Shown: in pieces, positions 38,981 through 47,743 of the stretch | Numbering within the stretch: position 1 is the stretch's first letter | Layout: each line of letters opens with the position of its first letter | Origin: Sphingomonas sp. 28-66-16 | Lineage (GTDB): Bacteria; Pseudomonadota; Alphaproteobacteria; Sphingomonadales; Sphingomonadaceae | Direction of reading: 5' to 3' | Assembly (NCBI GenBank): GCA_002281485.1 | Contig: NCGF01000015.1 | Span: forward strand, 18,446-82,445 | DNA: 64,000 bases | Translations under genes and position numbers: made by a program | The notes under the pieces: model-generated | What the model saw: only the letters and a program-made list of their open reading frames with translations | What the model was told of the DNA's origin: nothing | The model's database searches: none

Positions 38981-41448
38981 CTCCAGCCCCCCAACAGCGT
39001 GAATGCCGCCCAGATCGACGGATGCGCGAGATCGCCGCCCTGCTTGATCAGCGCCAGTTGGGCGGTGCGCAGGGCCGCCGCCTTGCCGTCGCCGGCGCGG
39101 TAGCGATCGTAAAATGCCTTCATCAGCGCGACGGTGCCGGTGTCGTTGACCGACCAGAGCGACGCAATCGCGCTGTCCGCGCCCGACTGGACGGCGGCCC
39201 CGGCAAGGCCCATGCTCGCGAGATCGTCGCCGACGGCAGTTTCGCACGCGCTGAGCACCAGCAGGTCCAGATCATCGCCGCGCGCGCGGCCCGATCCGAT
39301 CAGGCCACGAAGGTCGGCGAGCGGGATCGCTTCGCCATTGGCGACGATGAAGCTTCGGTCGGATCGCCCGTTGAACGCGGCATGCGTCGCCAGGTGCAGC
39401 ACGTCGACATGGCCGCCCGCGAGCGCCTGCCGCAGATCGGCCTCGCGGAAATCGTCGATCACGGTGCCGCCGGGGCCCGCCGCCGCGATCGCCTCGTCGC
39501 GGGTGCCCTCGAGCTTGGCGAAGCGCCCGGCGGGGAGCACGACGTCGCGCTGGAGCGCCACCGCGACGACCTTGAGCGGCCGCCCGCTGCGATCGCGACC
39601 GGGTTGCGAATAAGCGAGCGCGGGCGCCAGCGCGAGTGGCGTCCGCTCGATCAGATAGCTGCCCTCGCCATCGATCAGCGCGGCAAAGGGCAGCGCGCGC
39701 AACGGCCCGTCAGGCACGATCACGAGGGTGCCACCGGGCGCCAGCTTGCCTTCGATCGGCTTGATCAGCAGGGCATAGAGCGCGTGCGCGGCCACCTTCC
39801 AGCCATCGTCGCCCCCGCCCACCAGCGAGCCGACCATCTCGTCGACCAGTTGGGCGACCGCCGCCCGCGTCGTCGGTTCGCCGGCCGGCAACCGGCTGAA
39901 TCGCGCCGTGCCGTCGCGGCTGCCCGCGACGAACAGGAGCTCCACCCGATCGTCGAGCAGGATGGGATAGAGCAGCACCTCGCCCGCGCGCAGCGATGCC
40001 GGGTCGACGGGATCACGCGCCGGCACGCAATTGGCGCCGAACGCCGATTGCAATTCGGCCTCGCGATAAGCCTCGACGATCCGTTGTGCACCAGCAATGC
40101 GCGCCGGATCATTGCCCCGTTCGGCAAGCTGCGTCGCCACCGCCGCTTCGAACACCGGCCGCATCTGCACCGCGAAGGTCGATTCCTCGGTCAGTGGATC
40201 GTTGAGCGGCAGGATCGGGCGGATTGCCTCGAGCGCGCGATAAGCCTGCAGCACCAGCGCCGCGCGCCGGCCGGGCTCGGCCTCGGCGAGCAACAACAGC
40301 CAGCTCGGCATCCGCAATGGCTGCGCGCGTTGCCCTTCGAGAAACACCGCGTTTTGCAGCGCGCGCGCCGCTGCCGGTCGGTCGCCGGCGGCGAGAAGCA
40401 TCCGGCCTTCGATCGCCGCTGCAAAGGCCAGCGCGGCAGGATCCGCCGATCCGCCCGCGCGCATCGTCGCGACCGCCGGCATCAGCGCCGGATCGCCCGG
40501 ATCGACCGCGACGAGGACCTCGGCGAGCCGCCCCGTGAGCAAGGCCCGGCGCGGTTGACTCGTGATCGCCCGAGCATGGTGCAACCCCGCCCGAGCGGCG
40601 GTTGCGGCTTCGGCGCGCAGCGCGCTCGCCCGGAACGGCGCCGCGGCAGTTTCGGCAATCACCAGCCGCGCGAGGCGCAACTGGGCAAGCGCGGCCCGGT
40701 CCGCATCGCCTGCCGCCAGCGCGCGGGCCGATGCGCAACGCAACGCCGACCGCGCGAGAAAGCGACCGACCCCGCGCACGACCGGCACTTCGATCGCCAG
40801 GCACGGGTCGTCGGTCGCTGGCTCGGTGCTGTCGGTCACGACAGGGGCCAGCGGCGGAACCGGCGCCGCCGCGCCGCGCGTGTTCGCCCCCGAAGCGCCC
40901 TCGCCGCCGAGCAGGATCAAGCCCAGATAATAAGCGGCGCGGGCCTCGATCGCCGACTCGCCGGCCTGGTGCGCCAGGTTGACCGCCGCCACCAGAAACT
41001 GCCGTGCCTCGAGTTGATTGCCCGCGGGATCGACCCGCATGAGTTCGCCCGCCGCGGCGCAATAGCGCGCGCGGACCGCCGCCGGCGCGATCTCGCCCCT
41101 GCCGTCCGCGATGGTCAGAAGGTCGAGGTCGCTGTTGCCGGCGCTCGCCAGGCGATGGCGCTCGATCGCGGCTTCGGCGAGCACGCTGGCGCGCTCGATT
41201 GCCCGCGCGTCACCCACCGGCGCCGGGGACGAATCGCTTAGGCAGATCGAGGCTGGCCCGGCCGCTGCGGCGCCCGCCGGCGCGCCAAAGAGGGCGACGA
41301 CGATCACCCCGCCGGCGATGCGCGAGTGCCGCGCGAATTGTTTCCAGGCATCCCCCACCGACGCGACGTAACAGGTTGCCAAAACGCCGTAAAGCAACCG
41401 GCCGAAGGCACGCCGCCATTTGTCCGACGTGCCGTCCCGACGGTGCAT
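38977..41448 (-). CDS. CHAT-domain (caspase-like) protein linked to two-partner secretion
   Basis: The protein has up to 823 residues. The C-terminal 250 or so form a CHAT peptidase domain: catalytic His689 in LHLATHAAFNG and Cys735 in LVLSACETAVGDD, followed by ADSAIASLWSVND and a final FTLLGGWR. The middle is an Ala/Arg-rich all-helical array, TPR-like in character. A hydrophobic segment (IAGGVIVVALFGAPAGAAAA) near residue 45 looks like a signal peptide, and the GTG at 41358 would place it at the N-terminus, so the protein is probably periplasmic. It overlaps the TpsA gene by four bases. CHAT proteins are caspase relatives; the target, perhaps the exoprotein, is inferred only. Confidence 0.88.
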   Translation of the reverse strand: MHRRDGTSDKWRRAFGRLLYGVLATCYVASVGDAWKQFARHSRIAGGVIVVALFGAPAGAAAAGPASICLSDSSPAPVGDARAIERASVLAEAAIERHRLASAGNSDLDLLTIADGRGEIAPAAVRARYCAAAGELMRVDPAGNQLEARQFLVAAVNLAHQAGESAIEARAAYYLGLILLGGEGASGANTRGAAAPVPPLAPVVTDSTEPATDDPCLAIEVPVVRGVGRFLARSALRCASARALAAGDADRAALAQLRLARLVIAETAAAPFRASALRAEAATAARAGLHHARAITSQPRRALLTGRLAEVLVAVDPGDPALMPAVATMRAGGSADPAALAFAAAIEGRMLLAAGDRPAAARALQNAVFLEGQRAQPLRMPSWLLLLAEAEPGRRAALVLQAYRALEAIRPILPLNDPLTEESTFAVQMRPVFEAAVATQLAERGNDPARIAGAQRIVEAYREAELQSAFGANCVPARDPVDPASLRAGEVLLYPILLDDRVELLFVAGSRDGTARFSRLPAGEPTTRAAVAQLVDEMVGSLVGGGDDGWKVAAHALYALLIKPIEGKLAPGGTLVIVPDGPLRALPFAALIDGEGSYLIERTPLALAPALAYSQPGRDRSGRPLKVVAVALQRDVVLPAGRFAKLEGTRDEAIAAAGPGGTVIDDFREADLRQALAGGHVDVLHLATHAAFNGRSDRSFIVANGEAIPLADLRGLIGSGRARGDDLDLLVLSACETAVGDDLASMGLAGAAVQSGADSAIASLWSVNDTGTVALMKAFYDRYRAGDGKAAALRTAQLALIKQGGDLAHPSIWAAFTLLGGWR

Positions 41449-41534
41449 TTGCGTCGCGGGCCAAAAGAGCTAGACGCTCTCTTCGTGTCCGCCACACCCG
41501 CCCCCCGCACCGGTCGCTCGCCAAGGAACTCGCC

Positions 41535-43013
41535 GTGAAATCAGGCCATCCCCGCACGGCCCGCGCGGACAAGGCAAGCGTGATCATCGACGCCGATGAG
41601 TATTTTCGCGTCGCGCGCGCGGCGATGCTCAAGGCCCGAAAAAGGATCATGCTGATCGGATGGGATTTCGACGCCCGCATCGAGCTGATCCGGGGGGAAG
41701 ATGCCCGCGATGCCGGCGAAGCGCCGGTCACCATTGGCGACCTGATCTATTGGCTGGTCGAGCGCACGCCGGCGCTGGAAGTCTATCTGCTGCGCTGGGA
41801 TCTCGGCGCGCTCCATTCGCTGTTCCGTGGGAAAACCATCTTCACCGTCGCCAAATGGGCGATGCATCCGCGCATTCACGTCAAGCTGGATCATCATCAC
41901 CCGCCGGCGGCGTCGCATCATCAAAAGATCGTCGTGATCGACGACACCTTTGCCTTTTGTGGCGGGATCGACATGACGGCCGACCGCTGGGATACCCGTG
42001 CGCACGCCGACGACGATCCCGATCGCAAGGCACCCGGCGGCGCGGCATCCGATCCCTGGCACGATGCCAGCAGCGCGCTGCAGGGGCCGGCCGCCGCCGC
42101 CCTCGGCAAGCACGCGCGTGACCGCTGGAAGCGCGCCAGCGGCGAGACCCTGACCGGGATCCGCGCCAAGCATGATTGCTGGCCCGACGATCTGCCGGTG
42201 CAGTTTTCCGACGTCGCGGTTACCATCGCCCGCACCGCGCCGGAGATGGACGATCAGCGACCGGTGCACGAGATCGAGCAGCTCTATCTCGCGCAAATCT
42301 CCCGGGCGCAGCGCTGGATTTATGCCGAGAGCCAGTATTTCGCGTCGCGGCGCGTCGCCGAGGCGCTTGCCCGCCGGCTCGACGAAACCGACGGCCCCGA
42401 AGTCGTCATCATCAACCCGCTGACCGCCGAAGGCTGGCTCGAACCGATCGCGATGGATTCGGCGCGCGCCCGGCTTGTCGAGGCGCTGCGCCGCCGCGAT
42501 AAATATGGGCGGCTGCGCCTCTATCATCCCCATACGCGCGACCGCCAACCGATCTACGTCCACGCCAAGATCATGATCATCGACGATGCGATCATCAGGG
42601 TCGGCTCGTCCAACCTCAACAATCGATCAATGCGGCTCGACACCGAGTGCGACATCGCCATCGACTGCGCGGACAATGCCGACCGGCACGGCGATTGTGC
42701 CGAGGCGATCGCCGCGATCCGCAACGGCCTGATCGCCGAGCATCTCGCCGTCGACGTCGAAAGCGTGGCGGCGATGATCGCCGATACCGGATCAATTGTG
42801 CAGACGATCGAAAGCCTGCGCTTCGACGGGCGCAAGAATGCCAGGGATCGTCGGGCCACGCTGATCCCCTATGAGGTGCCCGATCTGTCGTCGGTCGAAG
42901 CGTGGCTGGCCGACAACGAGGTGCTCGATCCCGAAGGCCCGGGGGAAATGTTCGAGGCGTTCGACGAACGCGGCCTCTTCCGCCAATTGTCGCTGTGGCG
43001 CAAATCGCTGTAA
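41535..43013 (+). CDS. Phospholipase D-family protein
   Basis: The protein has 492 residues from GTG 41535, chosen because AAGGA lies seven bases upstream; in-frame codons further upstream overlap the CHAT gene. Two HKD-type catalytic motifs are present: HHQKIVVIDDTFAFCGGID (about 135-153) and VHAKIMIIDDAIIRVGSSNLNNRS (about 340-363). No signal peptide or membrane helix is obvious, unlike cardiolipin synthases with N-terminal helices, so a cytoplasmic or peripheral PLD hydrolase or transferase is likely. It diverges from the CHAT gene with an 86-bp gap. Confidence 0.9.
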   Translation: MKSGHPRTARADKASVIIDADEYFRVARAAMLKARKRIMLIGWDFDARIELIRGEDARDAGEAPVTIGDLIYWLVERTPALEVYLLRWDLGALHSLFRGKTIFTVAKWAMHPRIHVKLDHHHPPAASHHQKIVVIDDTFAFCGGIDMTADRWDTRAHADDDPDRKAPGGAASDPWHDASSALQGPAAAALGKHARDRWKRASGETLTGIRAKHDCWPDDLPVQFSDVAVTIARTAPEMDDQRPVHEIEQLYLAQISRAQRWIYAESQYFASRRVAEALARRLDETDGPEVVIINPLTAEGWLEPIAMDSARARLVEALRRRDKYGRLRLYHPHTRDRQPIYVHAKIMIIDDAIIRVGSSNLNNRSMRLDTECDIAIDCADNADRHGDCAEAIAAIRNGLIAEHLAVDVESVAAMIADTGSIVQTIESLRFDGRKNARDRRATLIPYEVPDLSSVEAWLADNEVLDPEGPGEMFEAFDERGLFRQLSLWRKSL

Positions 43014-43104
43014 TTCAGCGGATCGACAGTGCCCGAGCAGGGGACGCATCGCGCGCACCTAAAGCGGCCAAAAGCTTTGCAATGCCCGACGATCCGGCTA
43101 GGTT

Positions 43105-43116
43105 GCAATCGATTGC
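43105..43116. promoter_or_regulatory. LacI-type operator upstream of the type B carboxylesterase
   Basis: GCAATCGATTGC is a perfect 12-bp palindrome with a central CG, the LacI-family hallmark, 54 bases before the esterase start. It is one of eight matching sites in the 43-59 kb cluster. Confidence 0.8.
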
Positions 43117-43170
43117 TCGAAGCGCCGCCTCAGATTGCCGTCCGAAACGCGGGATACAAGGAAGAGGGAA

Positions 43171-44871
43171 ATGGCTGGAACATCCTTGGCTGCGACTCGT
43201 CGGGCAATGCTCAAAGGCGCAACTTTCGCCGTCAACGGGCTGGCCTGTTCCATGTTCGCCGGAACCGGAACGGCAATCGCCGCTGGGGGCGCGCACGCGA
43301 GCAGAGACCGGGAGTCCCTGGTCGCCGGCACCGGCATCGCCGCAGTCCAGACCCAGTACGGCAAGATCGCCGGCTATCGTGCCCATGACATCTTCGCGTT
43401 CAAGGGAGTGCCTTATGGTGACACTACCGGGGGTGCCAATCGCTTCCTGCCGCCGCGCCCGCCAAAGCCATGGACCGGGGTGCGCAGCGCCCGAAGCTAC
43501 GGACTGGTCGCGCCACAGGACAAGGGCACCGGGCGCCTTCACGACGACGAAGCCTTTCTGTTCCAGTGGAACGACAGCGTCGAGGGCGAGGATTGTCTGC
43601 GCGTCAATATCTGGACCCCCGGCATTGCCGACAATGCCAGGCGTCCCGTCATGGTGTGGCTCCACGGCGGCGGTTTCGCTGCGGGCTCGGGAAATGATTT
43701 GCCGGCCTTTGACGGCCATAATCTGGCCCGGCGCGGTGACGTGGTGGTGGTCACGCTCAACCATCGACTCAATCTGCTCGGCTTTCTGGACTTGGCCGCC
43801 CATGGGTCGGCCTATGCACGATCGGGCAATGTCGGGATGCTCGACATCGTCGCTGCGCTGGCATGGGTGCGCGACAACATCGCCAATTTCGGCGGCGACC
43901 CTGATCGTGTGACGATTTTCGGTCAATCGGGCGGCGGGGCCAAGGTCAGCACGTTGATGGGCATGCCGGCTGCCAAGGGCCTTTTCCACCGCGCGATCGT
44001 GCAAAGCGGGTCGGTAGTGCTTCGTAACACGCCGGAAAGATCGCGCCGTCTCACCGAGCTCACGCTGCGCGAACTGGGGATCGGCGGCAATCCGATCGAG
44101 CGGCTCCAGGCGATGCCCTATGCCGACCTCGTCCGCGCCAGCGACGCAGTGATGCAGCGCGAAAACAAGCCGATGGGCCCCGTCTTCGACATGCGCCGGA
44201 TGGTCGGCAATCTCGGCTTCGGGCCGGTGCTCGATGGCGACGTCCTGCCGACCGCGCCGTTCGGACCGGACGCGCCGGAAATGACGGCGGACGTACCGAT
44301 GATCATCGGCACGACGCTCAACGAATTCGCGACGGCGATAAACCATCCCGAATATGAAGCGATGACGATGGATGACCTGCGCGGGCGCTTGGCCGCGATG
44401 TTCCCGGATCGCGCCGACGCCGTGCTCGCCGCATTTCGCCAGCGCACGCCGCAGGCCAGCCCGTTCGACCTGTGGTCGCGCATCGCAAGCGCACCGATGC
44501 GTCGCGGTGCAATCGATCAGGCCGCGTCCAAGGCTGTGCAGCGTCGCGCACCGGCTTATCTTTACTGGTTCCAATGGCAGACCAACGTGCTCGACGGTCG
44601 CCCCCGCGCTTTCCACTGTGCAGAGATTCCATTCGTCTTCGCCAATGCCGAACGATGCGACCACATGACCGGCGGCGGCCCGCGCGCAGCGGCGTTGGAA
44701 GCGAGCATCGCCGACGCCTGGATCGCGTTCGCCCGAACCGGCAATCCGAATCATGCCGGCCTGCCCGTCTGGCGCCCCTATGAGGCGACGACGCAGGCGA
44801 CGATGCTGTTCGACGACCGCTGTCGGCTCGTCCTGGGCATTGATCGCGAGGAACAGGCGAGCGTCACCTGA
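43171..44871 (+). CDS. Type B carboxylesterase, Tat-exported
   Basis: The protein has 566 residues from ATG 43171 (AAGGAAGAGGGAA upstream). The N-terminus carries a twin-arginine signal (TRRAMLKGATF, then a hydrophobic run to about residue 38), so folded export to the periplasm is likely. It is an alpha/beta hydrolase of the type B carboxylesterase family: FKGVPYGD, EDCLRVNIWTP, WLHGGGFAAGSG (oxyanion hole), nucleophile S253 in FGQSGGGAKVS, and late histidine region FHCAEIPFVF. It hydrolyses carboxylic esters; the exact substrate is unknown. A LacI-type operator lies upstream, and an SGNH esterase gene follows after 53 bases. Confidence 0.93.
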   Translation: MAGTSLAATRRAMLKGATFAVNGLACSMFAGTGTAIAAGGAHASRDRESLVAGTGIAAVQTQYGKIAGYRAHDIFAFKGVPYGDTTGGANRFLPPRPPKPWTGVRSARSYGLVAPQDKGTGRLHDDEAFLFQWNDSVEGEDCLRVNIWTPGIADNARRPVMVWLHGGGFAAGSGNDLPAFDGHNLARRGDVVVVTLNHRLNLLGFLDLAAHGSAYARSGNVGMLDIVAALAWVRDNIANFGGDPDRVTIFGQSGGGAKVSTLMGMPAAKGLFHRAIVQSGSVVLRNTPERSRRLTELTLRELGIGGNPIERLQAMPYADLVRASDAVMQRENKPMGPVFDMRRMVGNLGFGPVLDGDVLPTAPFGPDAPEMTADVPMIIGTTLNEFATAINHPEYEAMTMDDLRGRLAAMFPDRADAVLAAFRQRTPQASPFDLWSRIASAPMRRGAIDQAASKAVQRRAPAYLYWFQWQTNVLDGRPRAFHCAEIPFVFANAERCDHMTGGGPRAAALEASIADAWIAFARTGNPNHAGLPVWRPYEATTQATMLFDDRCRLVLGIDREEQASVT

Positions 44872-44924
44872 CGCGGATCGTGATGCGGCATTTCGGCAAC
44901 AGCTTGTGATCGGTGGGTGAGACG

Positions 44925-46226
44925 ATGAACGGATATGCGATGAGCACCAAGGGCCCCGCGCTGCTTCTGGCGATCGCGACATTGTGCGCCGCGACGGTGG
45001 GCGAAGCGAAAGACCGCTGGGTCGGCACATGGGGCACCGCGCAGCAGCTCGCCCCAATGCCGACACCCCGGATGCCGCCCCGCCCGACCGGCGCTCCGGC
45101 GCCGTCACCGCCACCGCAAGCGCCGTCGCCAATTGCGCCGACCCCGCCCGAGTTGGCCGACCAGACCGTGCGGATGGTCGTCCGCCCCACGCTCGGGGGC
45201 AAATTGCTACGCGTGCAATTCTCCAACGCATCAGGTGGCGCGCCCGTGACGATCGGGCGGGCGCAGCTGGCGAAGAGCGCCGGTGCGGGGCGTATCGCAC
45301 CGGAGAGCGACCGCCCGATCCGCTTCGGCGGGCAAACCGCCGTCACCATCCAGCCTGGCCAGCTGGCGATCAGCGATCCGGTGGCGCTCGATGTCGCCGC
45401 ACTCGAACCGCTGGCGGTCTCGATCTATCTGCCCGGGAAAACGGCAGTAAACACACTGCATCCGCTGGGTTTGAACACCACCTATGTCGCCAAGGGCGAC
45501 CGCACGATCGCCGCAAGCCTGCCCGGTACGGAGACTAACCGTTCCTATTTCTGGCTGACCGGGATCGCCGTGGAAGCGCCCGAAAGCGCCGGCGCGATCG
45601 TCGCGTTCGGGGATTCGATTACCGACGGCTATGGCACCACGCCCGATACCGCGCGCGCCTGGCCCGATTTGCTGGCTGAGCGGCTGCAAAGCGCCGCAGC
45701 GACCCGCGAGGTCGCGGTGCTCAACATGGGGGTCTCGGGCAATCGCGTCCGCCGCGACGGGGCTGGTCTGTCGGCGCTTGCGCGGTTCGATCGCGACGTG
45801 CTGGCGCGTCCCGGGGTGCGCTGGGCAATACTGCTCGAGGGCATCAACGACATCAACATCGCCGCGATTCCGGGCATGCCGGCAACCGAAGCGGTCAACG
45901 CCGAGCAATTGATTACGGCCTATCGGCAATTCATCGAGCGTGCGCATCTGCACGGCATCAAGGTCGCGGGTGGGACGATCACCCCGGACGCGGGGCTATG
46001 GCTCTACAGCGCCGAGACCGAGGCTTTGCGACAGACGCTCAACGACTGGATCCGCCAGAGCGGCGCGTTCGACGCCGTGATCGACTTTGACGCTGCGGTG
46101 CGCGACCCGGCACAGCCGAGCCGGCTAAAGCCCGCATTTGACGATGGCGACCACATCCATCCCAACGACGCCGGCAATGCTGCCATGGCGGCGGCGATCG
46201 ATATCGGCATCTTCACCGCACCCTAG
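44925..46226 (+). CDS. Secreted SGNH/GDSL hydrolase
   Basis: The protein has 433 residues from ATG 44925; ATG 44940 is an alternative. A Sec signal (ALLLAIATLCAATVGEA) is followed by a Pro-rich linker (about 45-75), a beta-sandwich-like N-terminal domain and a C-terminal SGNH domain. Block I is AFGDSITDGYG with the catalytic serine, block II has the Gly of MGVSGNRV, block III has the Asn of LEGINDI, and block V is DGDHIHPND. Members with this layout are often carbohydrate acetylesterases or lipases. It probably acts with the type B esterase in the periplasm or outside, within the same operator-controlled unit. Confidence 0.9.
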   Translation: MNGYAMSTKGPALLLAIATLCAATVGEAKDRWVGTWGTAQQLAPMPTPRMPPRPTGAPAPSPPPQAPSPIAPTPPELADQTVRMVVRPTLGGKLLRVQFSNASGGAPVTIGRAQLAKSAGAGRIAPESDRPIRFGGQTAVTIQPGQLAISDPVALDVAALEPLAVSIYLPGKTAVNTLHPLGLNTTYVAKGDRTIAASLPGTETNRSYFWLTGIAVEAPESAGAIVAFGDSITDGYGTTPDTARAWPDLLAERLQSAAATREVAVLNMGVSGNRVRRDGAGLSALARFDRDVLARPGVRWAILLEGINDINIAAIPGMPATEAVNAEQLITAYRQFIERAHLHGIKVAGGTITPDAGLWLYSAETEALRQTLNDWIRQSGAFDAVIDFDAAVRDPAQPSRLKPAFDDGDHIHPNDAGNAAMAAAIDIGIFTAP

Positions 46227-46246
46227 CGCCACCCTCGCGCCGAGCC

Positions 46247-46279
46247 AGTTGCAAAGAAGTTGCAAGGAAGTTGCAGGCG
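46247..46279. repeat. Three 11-bp direct repeats upstream of the lacI-type gene
   Basis: AGTTGCAAAGA, AGTTGCAAGGA and AGTTGCAGGCG follow each other without gaps, an 11-bp period close to one helical turn. The core TTGCA resembles half of the GCAATCGATTGC operator extended by one base. They end 33 bases before the regulator's start and may be part of its own control. Confidence 0.6.
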
Positions 46280-46312
46280 ACTTATTGCCGGGCAGTCCAA
46301 GGGAGACGGGCT

Positions 46313-47317
46313 GTGGCCGGCAAAATCCGTACTATCTATGACCTTGCCGAGCTGGCCGGCGTATCGGCAGCGACGGTGTCGCGCGCGCTAGCCGGCAAAA
46401 GCGTCGTCAGTTCCAAGACGTCGGAGCGCATCCGCAAGCTCGCCGAGAAGCATGATTTCAAACCCAGTGCGCTGGCGCGCAATCTGCGCACCAAGCAACG
46501 CGGGGCGATTGGCGTGGTCGTGCCGCTGGGCCATGATCGCGGCCAGCATCTGTCCGACCCGTTCTTCATGACGCTGATCGGCAATCTGGCCGACGAACTC
46601 ACCGAACGCGGCTTCGATCTGATGCTGTCGCGCGTCATCCCGAGCCAGGACAATTGGCTGTCCAAGCTGATCGATGCCGATCGGGTCGATGGCTTCATTG
46701 TCATCGGTCAGTCCGATCAATCGGAGGTGCTCGACCGGATCGCGGGGGAATATCTGCCGCTGGTGGCCTGGGGTGGGTTCGTTCAGGGACAAATCCATTG
46801 TTCGGTTGGGACCGACAATTTCCTTGGCGGACGGCTGGCCACGCAGCATTTGATCGAGCGCGGGTGCCGCCGGATCGTTTTTCTCGGGAACACACAGGCG
46901 ATCGAACCGTCGCTGCGACTGGAAGGCGCCAAGGCCGCGATCCGCAGCCGCGACGATATCGTGCTGGTGGATACGCCGACACATTTCGACGCCCATGTCA
47001 GCGGGTCCGACATCGACGCCTTCCTCAGCCGGACCGATGTCCAGCCCGACGGGATCTTCGCGGCCTCCGACCTGATCGCCCTGACCGCGATTCAGGTGCT
47101 GGCGAACCGCGGCGTGTCGGTACCGGGCGACGTGAAAGTGGTTGGCTATGACGACCTCTACCTTGCCCGCACCAGTGCGCCGCCCCTGTCGACGGTGCGC
47201 CAGAACATTGCCGTGGGTGCCACCCATCTCGTCGACAGCCTGCTGAAGCGGATCGCGGGCGAAATGACCGGATCGGTGATCCTCAACCCCGAACTGATCA
47301 TCCGCAGCAGCACCTGA
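46313..47317 (+). CDS. LacI-family transcriptional regulator
   Basis: The protein has 334 residues from GTG 46313 (GGGAG upstream), giving an N-terminal helix-turn-helix typical of LacI: IRTIYDLAELAGVSAATVSRAL, then hinge helix KPSALARNLRTKQ. The periplasmic-binding-like core follows (GAIGVVVPL, then DNFLGGRLATQHLIERGCRRIVFLG, and PDGIFAASDLIALTAIQVL, VVGYDDLYLARTSAPPLSTV). It sits centrally in the catabolic cluster, where eight copies of a LacI-type palindrome occur, and is the obvious regulator. The inducer is probably a sugar released from the substrate; this is inferred. Confidence 0.94.
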   Translation: MAGKIRTIYDLAELAGVSAATVSRALAGKSVVSSKTSERIRKLAEKHDFKPSALARNLRTKQRGAIGVVVPLGHDRGQHLSDPFFMTLIGNLADELTERGFDLMLSRVIPSQDNWLSKLIDADRVDGFIVIGQSDQSEVLDRIAGEYLPLVAWGGFVQGQIHCSVGTDNFLGGRLATQHLIERGCRRIVFLGNTQAIEPSLRLEGAKAAIRSRDDIVLVDTPTHFDAHVSGSDIDAFLSRTDVQPDGIFAASDLIALTAIQVLANRGVSVPGDVKVVGYDDLYLARTSAPPLSTVRQNIAVGATHLVDSLLKRIAGEMTGSVILNPELIIRSST

Positions 47318-47348
47318 TATGGTCGCGCGGTCGCTGAAGGATTGACTT

Positions 47349-47360
47349 GCAATCGATTGC
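47349..47360. promoter_or_regulatory. LacI-type operator upstream of the DUF485-actP unit
   Basis: A perfect GCAATCGATTGC, preceded by TTGACT and followed by TAATAC, so it probably overlaps the promoter. It lies 32 bases after the regulator's stop and 60 bases before the DUF485 gene. Confidence 0.8.
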
Positions 47361-47419
47361 TAATACGGTGGCCCCTTGATCGCGGGATGACTATCGCGGC
47401 ACGATTCTGGGGAGGCAGC

Positions 47420-47743
47420 ATGAACGAGCACGACGCCGGCGACGCGCAGCTCCATCGGATCGCTGCGGACCCGCGGTACCGCGCGCTGGTGCGGTCGCGC
47501 GGTAGATTGGCGTGGGGCCTCAGCCTCGTCATGGTGGCGATCTTCTTTGGCTATATGCTGCTGGTTGCGTTCGCCGGTCCGCTGCTGGCCACGCCGATCG
47601 GGCGGATGACGACCACGATCGGTATCCCGATCGGCCTGTTCGTCATAGTGTCCGCGATCGGCTTGACCGCTGGCTATGTCATCGTCGCCAATCGGCGGTT
47701 CGATGTCCAAATCGCTGCCTTGCTGCGCGATCACGGCGCGTGA
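47420..47743 (+). CDS. DUF485 membrane protein (YjcH-like)
   Basis: The protein has 107 residues from ATG 47420 with GGGGAGG upstream. A hydrophilic N-terminus with [20 protein letters not shown], the DUF485 signature, precedes two transmembrane helices ([20 protein letters not shown] and [20 protein letters not shown]). In E. coli the homologous yjcH precedes actP; here too the stop overlaps the symporter start (GTGA). It is presumably a small partner of the symporter. Confidence 0.9.
   Translation: MNEHDAGDAQLHRIAADPRYRALVRSRGRLAWGLSLVMVAIFFGYMLLVAFAGPLLATPIGRMTTTIGIPIGLFVIVSAIGLTAGYVIVANRRFDVQIAALLRDHGA

Noticed and set aside
38981-39247. Upstream extension of the TpsA frame
   Set aside because: It overlaps the CHAT coding sequence and would bury the signal peptide; ATG 38980 overlaps the CHAT stop in the usual ATGA manner.
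41199-41534. Upstream extension of the phospholipase D frame
   Set aside because: It lies antisense to the start of the CHAT gene, is Arg/Pro-rich without family features, and GTG 41535 has a proper AAGGA.
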